Source: Promicromonospora sukumoe (lineage in GTDB: Bacteria > Actinomycetota > Actinomycetes > Actinomycetales > Cellulomonadaceae). From it: a stretch of DNA of 64,000 nucleotides. Under the pieces are notes generated by a model. That model was not told the DNA's origin. It saw nothing but the letters and a program-made list of their open reading frames with translations, and did no database searches. Location of the stretch: positions 124,001-188,000 of the forward strand of contig NZ_JACGWV010000002.1 of assembly GCF_014137995.1 (NCBI RefSeq). Direction: 5' to 3'. Position 1 is the first letter of the stretch. Each line of letters starts with the position of its first letter. Positions 1-7,713 of this stretch are shown here, piece after piece. Made by a program: the position numbers and the translations under genes.

Positions 1-47
1 GCGGCGCGGACGGCGACGGGGGTCCCCCGGTCGTACGGCTGGTTCAC
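1..47 (-). CDS. hutU: Probable urocanate hydratase, N-terminus only
   Basis: A GTG codon at 47-45 is preceded by a strong ribosome binding site (AAGGAGA about 6 nt upstream) and opens a frame MNQPYDRGTPVAVRAA that leaves the window. Actinobacterial urocanases begin with a similar short lead ending in PVRA followed by RG, and the gene sits directly downstream of hutH on the same strand, which is where the second enzyme of histidine breakdown (urocanate to imidazolonepropionate) is expected. The start and reading frame are seen. The identity is inferred from 15 residues and the neighbour, so another gene remains possible. Confidence 0.45.
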   Translation of the reverse strand, partial: MNQPYDRGTPVAVRA

Positions 48-180
48 TTGGGTCTCCTTCGGCTCAGTTCGACTGGGGTTGCGTAGGTGCAGTGCTCTGT
101 TTGTTTCTCGACTGAATCTGCGGTTCCGCTCCGGGCGAGTGCCTCGTTCCTCGGCCCTCACCCTGCGCTGCACCTCCGTT
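48..180. other. Intergenic spacer hutH to hutU-like gene with inverted repeat
   Basis: No gene is seen here. CTCGACTGAA at 107-116 has its exact inverted copy TTCAGTCGAG at 180-189, overlapping the hutH stop codon, so a 10-bp stem with a 63-nt loop can form at the end of hutH. A looser inner pair (around AGGTGCAG and CTGCACCT) could extend it. It could act as an attenuator or terminator between hutH and the next gene. Weak evidence. Confidence 0.3.
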
Positions 181-1890
181 TCAGTCGAGGTGCCCGACGG
201 CGCCCGCGGCCGCCGCCTCGATCCGCCCGTCCGCCACGAGCCCCACCACGTGCTCGATCTCCGGGGCGAGGTAGCGGTCCGGTCCGGGGCCGGGCACGAC
301 GGCGCGGACGGCGTCGTGCACCGCCCCCGTACCCGCCGCCGCGGCCTCTTCGCGCAGGTCCAGGGCGCGCGTGGCCGTCAGCACCTCGATGGCGAGCACC
401 CGGGTGAGGCCGTCGACGGAGCGGCGCAGCTTGCGGGCGCCGGCCCAGCCCATGGACACGTGGTCCTCCTGCATCGCGGAGCTCGGGATCGAGTCCACGC
501 TCGCGGGCGCGGCCAGGCGCTTCAGCTCCGAGACGATCCCGGCGGCCGTGTACTGGGCGATCATGTGCCCGGAGTCGACGCCGGGGTCGTGCGCCAGGAA
601 CGCCGGCAGGCCCTCGTTGCGCGCGACGTCGAGGAACCGGTCGGTGCGCCGCTCGCTCATGCTCGCCAGGTCGGCGGCCGCGATGGCGAGAAAGTCCAGC
701 ACGTAGGCGACGGGCGCCCCGTGGAAGTTGCCGTTGGACTCGACCCGCCCGTCCGACGTGACGACGGGGTTGTCGATCGCGGAGGCCAGCTCCCGGCCCG
801 CGACCGTGGCAGCGTGGTCCAGGGTGTCGCGGGCGGCGCCGTGCACCTGGGGCGCGCAGCGCAGGGAGTAGGCGTCCTGGACGCGGGTGCACGCGGGGTT
901 CCCGGCGTCGTCCAGCGCGCGGTGGCTCGCCATGAGCGGCGAGCCCGCCAGCAGGCGGCGCATGTTCGACGCCGACGCCGCCTGGCCGGGGTGCGGCCGC
1001 AGCGCGACCAGGTCCTCGGCGAACGGGGCGTCCGAGCCGAGGAGAGCCTCGACGGACAGGGACGCGGCGACGTCGGCCGTGGTGAGCAGGCGGCGCAGGT
1101 CGTGGATCGCCAGGCAGAGCATGCCGAGCATGCCGTCGGTGCCGTTGATGAGGGCCAGACCCTCCTTCTCGGCGAGGACCAGCGGCTCGATCCCGGCGTC
1201 GGCGAGCGCCTGCGCGGCGTCGATGGTGTGGCCCTCATCGCCGGTCGAACCCACTTCGCTGGTCGAGCCTGTCGAGACCCCCGCTCCCGTCGAGACCCCC
1301 GACCGAACGACCCGCACCCGCCCCTCCCCCATGGCGGCGAGCGCGACGTGCGCGAGCGGCGCGAGGTCGCCGGAGCAGCCGAGCGACCCGTACTCGTGCA
1401 CGACGGGCGTGATGCCCGCGTCGAGCATGGCGGCGTAGGTCAGCGCGGTGACGGGGCGGGCGCCGGTGTGCCCGGTGACCAGGGTCGCGAGCCGCAGGAG
1501 CTGGAGGGCGCGCACCACCTCGGTCTCGACCTCCGGGCCGGAGCCGGCAGCGTGCGAGCGCACGAGGCTGACCTGGAGCTGGGCCCGCATCTCGGTCGGG
1601 ATGTGCCGGCGGGCGAGCGCCCCGAACCCGGTGGAGACGCCGTAGTGGGGCACGGTGTCGTGGGCGAGGTCCTCGATGACGGCGCGGCTCTGCACCATCC
1701 GGGCCAGCGCGCTCTCGTGGATCTCGACGGACGCGCCGTACCGGGCGACGGCCACGACCTGCTCGACCGTGAGCGGGGTGCCGTCGAGGACGACGTGCCG
1801 GGGCAGGTCGTGCGGGTCCTGTGCCTGGGTCGGTTCGGGGGCGGCCGCGCCGGTGGCGGGCGTCGTCGCCGCGTCGTGCAGGGTGCTCAT
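181..1890 (-). CDS. hutH: Histidine ammonia-lyase
   Basis: Converts L-histidine to urocanate and ammonia, the first step of the Hut pathway, in the cytoplasm. The 569-aa protein from the ATG at 1890 has the family fold throughout: PHYGVSTGFGAL near residues 81-92 and the cofactor loop GSLGCSGDLAPLAH near 168-181. The MIO group would form from C172-S173-G174; most family members have Ala first, and Cys is a less common variant. Residues about 196-220 are a Gly/Ser/Thr-rich insertion that most members lack, encoded by a copy of the genomic repeat GGTCGAGCYTGTCGAGACC. I prefer the start at 1890 over an upstream in-frame start at 2007, because the extra 39 residues look non-homologous and cover the promoter region. 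The divergent IclR gene is the likely regulator. Confidence 0.93.
   Translation of the reverse strand: MSTLHDAATTPATGAAAPEPTQAQDPHDLPRHVVLDGTPLTVEQVVAVARYGASVEIHESALARMVQSRAVIEDLAHDTVPHYGVSTGFGALARRHIPTEMRAQLQVSLVRSHAAGSGPEVETEVVRALQLLRLATLVTGHTGARPVTALTYAAMLDAGITPVVHEYGSLGCSGDLAPLAHVALAAMGEGRVRVVRSGVSTGAGVSTGSTSEVGSTGDEGHTIDAAQALADAGIEPLVLAEKEGLALINGTDGMLGMLCLAIHDLRRLLTTADVAASLSVEALLGSDAPFAEDLVALRPHPGQAASASNMRRLLAGSPLMASHRALDDAGNPACTRVQDAYSLRCAPQVHGAARDTLDHAATVAGRELASAIDNPVVTSDGRVESNGNFHGAPVAYVLDFLAIAAADLASMSERRTDRFLDVARNEGLPAFLAHDPGVDSGHMIAQYTAAGIVSELKRLAAPASVDSIPSSAMQEDHVSMGWAGARKLRRSVDGLTRVLAIEVLTATRALDLREEAAAAGTGAVHDAVRAVVPGPGPDRYLAPEIEHVVGLVADGRIEAAAAGAVGHLD
1256..1306. repeat. GGTCGAG-family repeat inside hutH
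   Basis: GGTCGAGCCTGTCGAGACC followed by CCCGTCGAGACC-like sequence matches the unit at 22688-22728, with the same order of full unit then half unit. Three other copies in this window are intergenic; this one is translated in frame as the insertion at about residues 196-220 of hutH. Confidence 0.8.
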
Positions 1891-2017
1891 GCGCTCATCG
1901 AACCCCGCCGCGGCTTCCGCAGCGCGCCCGCAACCGGCGATAGAGTCTGGGATACGAGACATCCGCCGGGAGCCCGTTCCGGGATGCGGTGCGCGGCTGG
2001 TCGGCAATTCGGGGTGA

Positions 2018-2075
2018 TCGGTAGAAGGTCAGGTAGTCGGCAACCCGGGGTGCCGACTACCTGACCTTCTACCGA
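2018..2075. repeat. Perfect 25-bp-arm hairpin in hutH/iclR promoter region
   Basis: Arms at 2018-2042 and 2051-2075 are exact inverted copies of 25 bases (starting TCGGTAGAAGGTCAGG) around an 8-nt loop. It lies between two divergent starts, so it is not a terminator. A direct repeat GTCGGCAAYYCGGGGTG at 2000-2016 and 2036-2052 overlaps it. It could be a regulator site or a mobile palindromic repeat. Confidence 0.8.
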
Positions 2076-2122
2076 CCACCCGGTACTACCGACCACCACC
2101 AGCACCCCGAGGAGGCCACCCC

Positions 2123-2890
2123 GTGGGCACCAGCAGCGCCGTTCCCGCCGCACGCCACACAGCCCGGCTGCTCTCGTTCCTCGCGGCGCAGCCCGGGCCG
2201 GTGCCCGCGGGCGCCATCGCGCACGGCATCGGGGTGCCGCGCTCCAGCGTCTACCACCTGCTGTCGGTGCTGGGCGACGAGGGCTTCGTGCGGCACTTCC
2301 CCGACGAGCGCCGCTACGGCCTGGGCGTCGCCGCACTGGGCCTGGGCAGCGCGTACACCCGGCAAGCGCCGCTCACGAGGCTGGCGGCGCCCGTCGTCGC
2401 CCGCCTGGTCGAGGCCGCCGGGGAGAACGGGCACCTCGCGGTGCTCAACGGCCGCGAGGTCCTGTACCTGGTGGAGCAGCGCGCGGCGGGGCGGCCGCCC
2501 CTCGTGACCGACGTCGACGTCCACCTCCCCAGCCACCTCACCGCCAGCGGACGCGCGGTGCTCGCGCTGCTGCCGCCGGCGCAGGTGCGGGCCCTGTACC
2601 CGACGCCGGGGTCGTTCACGGACCTGACCGGCGCTGGGCCGCGCACCCTGCGCGAGCTGCGCGACGTGCTGCGGCTGGTCCGCGAGCGCGGCTTCGCGGT
2701 GGAGGACGGCGAGGTGACGGCGGGGTTCGCGTCGGTGGCGTCCGCCGTCGTCGACCACACCGGGCGCCCGGTCGCCGGGCTCGCGATCACGTTCCGCTCC
2801 GAGGCGTACGACGACGACGCCCGGGCCGGGCTCGCGGAACAGGCCACGCGGGCGGCGCGCGAGGTCAGCCGAAGACTGGGGGCGCGGTGA
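2123..2890 (+). CDS. IclR-family transcriptional regulator
   Basis: A 255-aa DNA-binding regulator. The N-terminal winged helix (about residues 10-75) contains the helix-turn-helix GIGVPRSSVYHLLSVL, and the effector-binding IclR domain follows, with the typical C-terminal FRSEAYDDDARAGLAEQATRAA region. The GTG at 2123 has GAGGAG about 8 nt upstream. Divergent from hutH with a 232-bp gap containing a large palindrome, so it probably controls the hut genes. IclR-type control of histidine use is known in other bacteria; here it is inferred from position only. The effector (urocanate or another aromatic acid) cannot be read from the sequence. Confidence 0.9.
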   Translation: MGTSSAVPAARHTARLLSFLAAQPGPVPAGAIAHGIGVPRSSVYHLLSVLGDEGFVRHFPDERRYGLGVAALGLGSAYTRQAPLTRLAAPVVARLVEAAGENGHLAVLNGREVLYLVEQRAAGRPPLVTDVDVHLPSHLTASGRAVLALLPPAQVRALYPTPGSFTDLTGAGPRTLRELRDVLRLVRERGFAVEDGEVTAGFASVASAVVDHTGRPVAGLAITFRSEAYDDDARAGLAEQATRAAREVSRRLGAR

Positions 2891-3000
2891 CGTGAATCAT
2901 GGCTCCGGCCATGAGTTCACAAAGGCTCGTGCACCCCGCAAAAAGCACCCCTGAACTGCAACAATGTGGCAGTTCTCAGGCGCGTCCGAAAGCAGGGAAA

Positions 3001-3189
3001 TCACTTCATCGAGAGGTCCACCAGCGGAACGGTGAACTCTCGCGACCGCAGGGGGCCAGGAGCCACGACCACGGCCTCCTTGCCGGTCCAGCCCTGCCGC
3101 ACGGTCTTCACGACGCCCTCGGATCCGCGCTCCGTGCTCGACATTCCGGTCACCCTCACGCTGACGCCGGTCATGATCACGCCGCCCAT
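3001..3189 (-). CDS. Small hypothetical protein (57-62 aa)
   Basis: An ATG at 3189 (or 3174) opens a short frame containing GVVKTVRQGWTGKEAVVVAP and ending in LVDLSMK. Nearly every codon ends in G or C, as expected for a real gene in this genome, although the DNA around it is clearly AT-richer and full of stops. I do not recognise the family. The basic, beta-rich look recalls small transposon-encoded or AbrB-like proteins, but no motif settles it. It stands alone between the iclR and murG-like genes, facing away from both, which suits a remnant or an acquired cassette. Confidence 0.45.
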   Translation of the reverse strand: MGGVIMTGVSVRVTGMSSTERGSEGVVKTVRQGWTGKEAVVVAPGPLRSREFTVPLVDLSMK

Positions 3190-3562
3190 GGTCTTCTACT
3201 CTCTGTTGTCATTCCGAGCCAGGGCCGACCGATTCTTGACGCTCATCTCGTGACCATGTGGCACCCAGTTCGATGGGTGCCGAGATACTGCCACCGAATT
3301 CAATGGCCGGTCAAGACAATTGCGAATGTAGAAATAGAACGCCTTTCCGGCGTTCATGTCCGCACATTTCTTTACTCATTCGCGCGTTCCCGGCGGTCTG
3401 CGCCACCGGACCACCGGATCGTGCGCGGATCTGCGCACCTGACCGGGCCTCCAACACGCTGACCTGCGAAGATCCATATCCCGACGGCGAAGCAACGGGC
3501 CCGCGCAGATCGCCTACAGTGGACACCGCGCCCCCACCCCTGCCGTCCTAGGGAGATGTCTC
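3190..3562. other. Gene-free AT-richer stretch upstream of murG-like gene
   Basis: No convincing frame is seen on either strand. Base composition is much lower in GC than the flanks, with runs such as AATGTAGAAATAGAA. GGCACCCA at 3260-3267 and TGGGTGCC at 3274-3281 form a perfect 8-bp stem. The last part should hold the promoter and the leader (AGGGAG near 3550) of the gene starting at 3563. Confidence 0.5.
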
Positions 3563-4735
3563 GTGAGTTCACAGCCGTCCGAGTTCCGACTACTCGTCAC
3601 CGGTGGCGGGACCGGCGGCCACACGTACCCGGCGCTCACGACGCTGCGCGCGCTGCAGGCCCGGCTGGCCGCTTCGGGTACCGCCGTCAGCGTCCTGTGG
3701 GCTGGTACGGCCGACGGGCTGGAGGCGCGGGTGACGGCGTCTGAGGGCATCCGGTTCCTGCCCGTGGCGACGGGCAAGCTGCGCCGGTCGGGCAACCCGC
3801 TGGGCATGCTGTCGGCCAGCAACATGAAGGACATGGCGCGCGTGCCGATCGGCGTCGCGCAGGCCCGCTCGATCGTGTCGGACTTCAAGCCCGACGTGAT
3901 CCTGTCGACCGGCGGCTACGTGGCCGTCCCGGTCGGCATCGCGGCGGGCCTGGTCCGCCGCCCGCTCGTGGTGCACGAGCAGACCGTGCGGCTCGGCCTG
4001 GCCAACCGCCTGCTGGCCAAGCGCGCTACGAGGGTCGCGGTGTCCTCGCCGTCGACCATCGAGCTGCTGCCGGAGGGGGTGCGCGAGCGCGCCGTCGTGA
4101 CCGGCAACCCGGTGCGCGCCGAGGTACTCACCGGCGAACCCCTCAAGGCCGTCGACGCCCTCGGCCTCGACTCGTTCGACCCCGACCTGCCCGTCCTGTA
4201 CGTCACGGGCGGCGCGCAGGGTTCGGTGCAGATCAACGAGCTGGTCACCGGGGCCCTGCCCTGGCTGCTCGAGCGCGCCAACGTGATCCACCAGTGCGGG
4301 CCGAACAACCTCAAGGAGATGTTCGAGAACACCGCCGGCCTGCCCTCCGCGCTGGCCGCGCGGTACCGGGTGCTCGGGTTCGTCGGGGCGGAGCTGCCGG
4401 ACGTGCTCGCCCTGGCCGACGTCGTCGTCTCCCGGAGCGGGGCCGGCACGATCGCGGAGCTGACGGCGCTGGGCAAGCCCTCGGTGCTGGTCCCGCTGCC
4501 GTCGTCGGCCGGGAACGAGCAGGCGCACAACGCCCGCCGCCTGCAGGACCTGGGCGCGGCGATCGCCCTGGAGGGCGACCTCACCTTCTCCGACCTGCGC
4601 GGGGCGCTGGCCGGGCTCCTGGGCGACGCCGGACGGCGCGAGCGCATGGCCGACGCCGCCCGCAGCAACGGCCGGCCCGACGCCGCCGAGCGCCTCGTCG
4701 ACGTGCTGCTGGAGGTCGCGGGAGCGAGCTCCTGA
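3563..4735 (+). CDS. murG: MurG-like UDP-GlcNAc glycosyltransferase (stand-alone copy)
   Basis: A 390-aa GT28-type protein resembling MurG, which adds GlcNAc to lipid I at the inner face of the membrane to make lipid II. The N-terminal domain opens with GGGTGGHTYPAL (residues 14-25) and the C-terminal donor-binding domain has SRSGAGTIAELTALGKPSVL. The usual His-Gln pair that contacts the sugar donor is Glu-Gln here (GNEQAHNARR). GTG start at 3563 with GGGAG 7 nt upstream. None of the dcw cluster genes (ftsW, murC, ftsQ) flank it, so this is either a second paralogue or a relative serving another glycolipid. Preceded by an AT-rich stretch, hinting at insertion or transfer. Confidence 0.8.
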   Translation: MSSQPSEFRLLVTGGGTGGHTYPALTTLRALQARLAASGTAVSVLWAGTADGLEARVTASEGIRFLPVATGKLRRSGNPLGMLSASNMKDMARVPIGVAQARSIVSDFKPDVILSTGGYVAVPVGIAAGLVRRPLVVHEQTVRLGLANRLLAKRATRVAVSSPSTIELLPEGVRERAVVTGNPVRAEVLTGEPLKAVDALGLDSFDPDLPVLYVTGGAQGSVQINELVTGALPWLLERANVIHQCGPNNLKEMFENTAGLPSALAARYRVLGFVGAELPDVLALADVVVSRSGAGTIAELTALGKPSVLVPLPSSAGNEQAHNARRLQDLGAAIALEGDLTFSDLRGALAGLLGDAGRRERMADAARSNGRPDAAERLVDVLLEVAGASS

Positions 4736-4743
4736 GGAGCCCC

Positions 4744-4802
4744 GCTCCTGAGCAGCCCGCTCCCGGGCAGCCCCGGCGCTAGCCCGCGGCCTGCTCAGGA
4801 GC
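4744..4802. terminator. Hairpin between convergent murG-like and marR genes
   Basis: GCTCCTGAGCAG at 4744-4755 and CTGCTCAGGAGC at 4791-4802 are exact inverted 12-bp copies. They lie between the stop of the plus-strand gene and the stop of the minus-strand gene and could end both transcripts. There is no clear T run. Confidence 0.5.
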
Positions 4803-5247
4803 GAGCCGCTCGGGGGGCGGACGCGTCGTCCCGCGCCGCGAGCGCCTTCGCGAGCAGCCCGGCGAGCTCCCGCAGGTCGTCCGCGTCGAGGCCGGCGAAC
4901 GGGGTCCGGTCGAGCGTCCCGGCGATGATCTCGGTGCGCACGCGCCGGCCCTCGGCAGTCAGGACGACGACGCGTGACCGGCGGTCGTGCGGGTCGGTGG
5001 CGCGCTCGACCAGCCCCCGTTCGACGAGCTGGTTGGTGACGAAGCTGAGGTTCGGCGCGTTGCAGTGCAGGCGTTCACTCATCACCTTCATCGACGGCGC
5101 AGCCTCCCCCGGGTCGATAACCCACAGCGCCTGCGCCGTCTGGAGCGTGAGCCGGTGCCGCGCGACGACCTCGGCCGCCCGGTCGCCCGTAAGCATGAAG
5201 AGCTCGTGGTTCGCCCGGACGACGGCTTCGAGATCGGTCTGGCCCAT
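4795..5247 (-). CDS. MarR-family transcriptional regulator
   Basis: A 150-aa winged-helix regulator: dimerisation helix at the N-terminus, then the recognition helix region MSERLHCNAPNLSFVTNQLV, and the wing with DPHDRRSRVVVLTAEG, the hallmark Asp-Arg-Arg stretch of MarR proteins. Divergent from an SDR gene; the 92-bp gap contains two identical palindromes, so it probably represses both itself and the SDR and is released by a small ligand. Confidence 0.9.
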   Translation of the reverse strand: MGQTDLEAVVRANHELFMLTGDRAAEVVARHRLTLQTAQALWVIDPGEAAPSMKVMSERLHCNAPNLSFVTNQLVERGLVERATDPHDRRSRVVVLTAEGRRVRTEIIAGTLDRTPFAGLDADDLRELAGLLAKALAARDDASAPRAARS

Positions 5248-5270
5248 CCCGCGATCCTAGCCTCTGTTAG

Positions 5271-5316
5271 TTCGAGACTCGAAGGTGTTAGGGTCCGAAC
5301 TACTTCGAGACTCGAA
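5271..5316. promoter_or_regulatory. Two MarR operators between marR and SDR gene
   Basis: The near-perfect palindrome TTCGAGACTCGAA occurs at 5271-5283 and again at 5304-5316; the identity extends one base further (TTCGAGACTCGAAG). The centres are 33 bp apart, about three helical turns. Placement in the divergent promoter makes them the likely MarR binding sites. Confidence 0.75.
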
Positions 5317-5339
5317 GCATCTACGGACGAAGGCGGACC

Positions 5340-6155
5340 ATGTACAGCTACCGCGGCACCACCACCCTCGTGACCGGCGCCTCGCGCGGGCTCGGCACGG
5401 CCTACGCGGCCGAGCTCGCCCGGCGCGGCTCGGACCTCGTGCTCGTCGCGCGCTCGGCGACGGCGCTCGACGAGCTGGCCGCGCAGATCCGCGCCGCGCA
5501 CGACGTCACGGTGACGACCCGCGCGGCGGACCTGACGGACCGCGACCAGGTCGCCGCCCTGCTGCGCGACCTCGACGCCGCCCCGGCGCCGGTCGACCTG
5601 CTCGTCAACAACGCGGGCATGGGCCCGGCGGGCCCGTTTCTGGGCCGCCCGTTCGCCCCGAACCAGACGGCGGTGGACCTCAACGTCTCCGCGCTCATGG
5701 CACTGACCCACGGGATCGGTACGCCGATGGCGGCCCGAGGCAGCGGCGGCATCATCAACGTCGCCTCGACGGCGGCCTTCCAGCCGATGCCCTTCCAGGC
5801 CGGCTACGCCGCGACCAAGGCGTTCGTGCTGTCGTTCACGGAGGCGGTGGCCGAGGAGCTGCGCGGGACGGGCGTCCGCGTCATGGCGGCGCACCCCGGC
5901 GGGACGGACACCGCGTTCTTCGACGGCACGTCGCACAGCGTGGACCCGCGGCTCCTCGACTCCCCCGAGTACGTGGCCCGCCGCACCCTCGACGACTTCG
6001 CCCGGGGCCGCAGCGCGTCGTACCCGGGCCGGCGGCTGAACCAGGTCGGGTCCTGGCTCCCGCGGTTTCTCCCGCGCACCACGACCGCGTGGATCACGGG
6101 CAGGCTCAACCGCACCCTGGGGCTCGACGTCGTCCACGCGACGCCCGCTGCCTGA
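5340..6155 (+). CDS. SDR-family NAD(P)-dependent oxidoreductase
   Basis: A 271-aa classical short-chain dehydrogenase. The Rossmann motif TGASRGLGTAYAAEL is near residues 11-25, NNAG is near residue 89, the catalytic Ser is in the NVASTAAF strand and the YAATKAF motif supplies Tyr and Lys. RARS-type residues after the second strand suit NADP. Substrate is not readable. Expression is probably governed by the divergent MarR regulator through the two palindromes upstream. Confidence 0.9.
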   Translation: MYSYRGTTTLVTGASRGLGTAYAAELARRGSDLVLVARSATALDELAAQIRAAHDVTVTTRAADLTDRDQVAALLRDLDAAPAPVDLLVNNAGMGPAGPFLGRPFAPNQTAVDLNVSALMALTHGIGTPMAARGSGGIINVASTAAFQPMPFQAGYAATKAFVLSFTEAVAEELRGTGVRVMAAHPGGTDTAFFDGTSHSVDPRLLDSPEYVARRTLDDFARGRSASYPGRRLNQVGSWLPRFLPRTTTAWITGRLNRTLGLDVVHATPAA

Positions 6156-6194
6156 AGGCGTACCGCGTGAGCCCGCCCGCGGGCGCGTGGCAGG

Positions 6195-7028
6195 TCAGGC
6201 GAACCGCTCCCGGACGAGCGTCTCCGCCTGGCGCCGGACCGGGACGGCGATCTCGGGGTACGCGCCGATGCCGACCAGCCGCAGGTACTTGTCGGCGGCG
6301 GCGAGCTGGGCGACGGCCCCGGAGTAGGTGCCGAGCACGTCTGCGAATTCGGCGCGGACCCGGGCGGCGACGTCGGGCCGGAGGACGGCGGAGCAGGCGA
6401 GGACGGCGGCGTCGTACCCGGCGGGCGCCCAGCCCCAGTACTCCCAGTCGAGGATCGTCAGGCGCGGGGCGGTGAGGTTGCCGAAGTGCAGGTCGCCGTG
6501 GGCGACCTCCCAGTCGACGCGGTCGAGGTCGATCTCGACGCCGAAGAGGGCCAGGACCGAGGACCGGACGACGTCGGGCTCCAGGACCCGGCGTTCGGTC
6601 ACCGTGACCCGGCGCAGGATGCCGAGCCCGGCGCGGAGCCCGGCCCACCAGGCGTCGGGCAGGTCCACCGCGTGGTCGAGCACCAGGCCGGAGCCCACGG
6701 CGGGCTCGTCGACGTAGCCGATCAGGTCCGCCCGGACCACCTGGTCGACGTCGTCCCACCGCTCGACCCACTCGGCGGACCGCAGGTGCGGCGGCATCGG
6801 GATGCCCCCGAACGGCGGGCCCGTGGCCGTGGCGATGCCGTCCCAGTACAGGCCCTGCGCCCATCGCGGCTCCTGCGCCGTGACACGCAGCCACGCCGGG
6901 CCGGACGCCCGGACGGCGAGGGTGCGGTCGTAGGACCCGCGCACCGGCTCGCCGTCGATCGTCACGCCGAACCGGTCCGCGGCGTCGGCGAGGAGCCCGG
7001 CGAGCCGGTCCCGGCGTGCGTCCGACAT
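6195..7028 (-). CDS. Aminoglycoside phosphotransferase-fold kinase
   Basis: A 277-aa APH/ChoK-type kinase. The catalytic loop HGDLHFGNL and the Mg-binding LTILDWEYWG follow the family order. The ATG at 7028 has AGGAGAG upstream; in-frame codons further upstream lack a site. Such stand-alone APH-fold genes in soil actinobacteria phosphorylate small alcohols, sugars or antibiotics, and this sequence does not discriminate. Divergent from the peptide deformylase gene with a 116-bp gap. Confidence 0.82.
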   Translation of the reverse strand: MSDARRDRLAGLLADAADRFGVTIDGEPVRGSYDRTLAVRASGPAWLRVTAQEPRWAQGLYWDGIATATGPPFGGIPMPPHLRSAEWVERWDDVDQVVRADLIGYVDEPAVGSGLVLDHAVDLPDAWWAGLRAGLGILRRVTVTERRVLEPDVVRSSVLALFGVEIDLDRVDWEVAHGDLHFGNLTAPRLTILDWEYWGWAPAGYDAAVLACSAVLRPDVAARVRAEFADVLGTYSGAVAQLAAADKYLRLVGIGAYPEIAVPVRRQAETLVRERFA

Positions 7029-7144
7029 GCGTCTCTCCTGCCTACGGCCCCTGCGTACGGCGCCGTGCCCGGCGCGGATGCGGTCCACGGAACCACGCCC
7101 CGGCTACGGTGGCGCGGAACCACGCCCGGCCCGGAGGGAATCGA

Positions 7145-7708
7145 GTGACCCAGCACCGCAGCGACGACAACTGGATCCAGGGGATCGCGGACGACGACGT
7201 CGTCACCGTCGGCGACCCACGGCTGAGGGCACCCACCGCGCCGGCCGACGCCGCCTCTGCGCGCGACCTGCTGGCGACCCTGACGACCCGGCTGCGCGAG
7301 CTGAACGGCGCCGGGCTGGCCGCGCCGCAGCTCGGTGTGTCCGTGCGGGCGGCGATCATCGAGGTCCGCCGGACCGACGTCTTCCCCGACCGGCCCGAGA
7401 CCGGCCTGATCCAGATCCTGAACCCGACCGTCCTGGCGCGCTCCGCCGAGACGGTGCTCGACTGGGAGGGCTGCTTCAGCGTGCCCGGCTACCTGGGTCT
7501 CGTGCCGCGCGCCGAGACCATTACCGTCCGGTACACCGACGAGACCGGGCAGACGCTCACGAGCGAGGTCACGGGGTACGCCGCCCGGGTCTTCCAGCAC
7601 GAGATCGACCACCTCGACGGCCTGGTCTACCTCGACCGGATGCCCGACCTGAGCAGCCTCACGACGACGCAGAACTACCTGGACCACCACCGGCCGGGTC
7701 AGGGCTGA
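7145..7708 (+). CDS. def: Peptide deformylase
   Basis: Removes the formyl group from the N-terminal methionine of nascent proteins. All three family motifs are present: GAGLAAPQLG (55-64), EGCFSVP with the metal ligand C110, and QHEIDHLDG with H152, E153 and H156. At 187 aa it has the usual length. GTG start at 7145 with GGAGGG upstream. It is not next to fmt or a ribosomal operon, so it may be one of two deformylases in the genome. Confidence 0.95.
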   Translation: MTQHRSDDNWIQGIADDDVVTVGDPRLRAPTAPADAASARDLLATLTTRLRELNGAGLAAPQLGVSVRAAIIEVRRTDVFPDRPETGLIQILNPTVLARSAETVLDWEGCFSVPGYLGLVPRAETITVRYTDETGQTLTSEVTGYAARVFQHEIDHLDGLVYLDRMPDLSSLTTTQNYLDHHRPGQG

Positions 7709-7713
7709 CCAGG

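Noticed and set aside
79..2064. A 661-codon open frame antisense to hutH
   Set aside because: hutH has all family motifs on the other strand; this frame has none.
2899..3462. A 187-codon plus-strand frame in the AT-richer stretch
   Set aside because: Codon third positions are not G/C-biased and no motif is seen; the minus-strand frame at 3001-3189 fits the codon bias instead.
3311..3526. A 71-codon minus-strand frame upstream of the murG-like gene
   Set aside because: No ribosome site, mixed third positions and no recognisable features.
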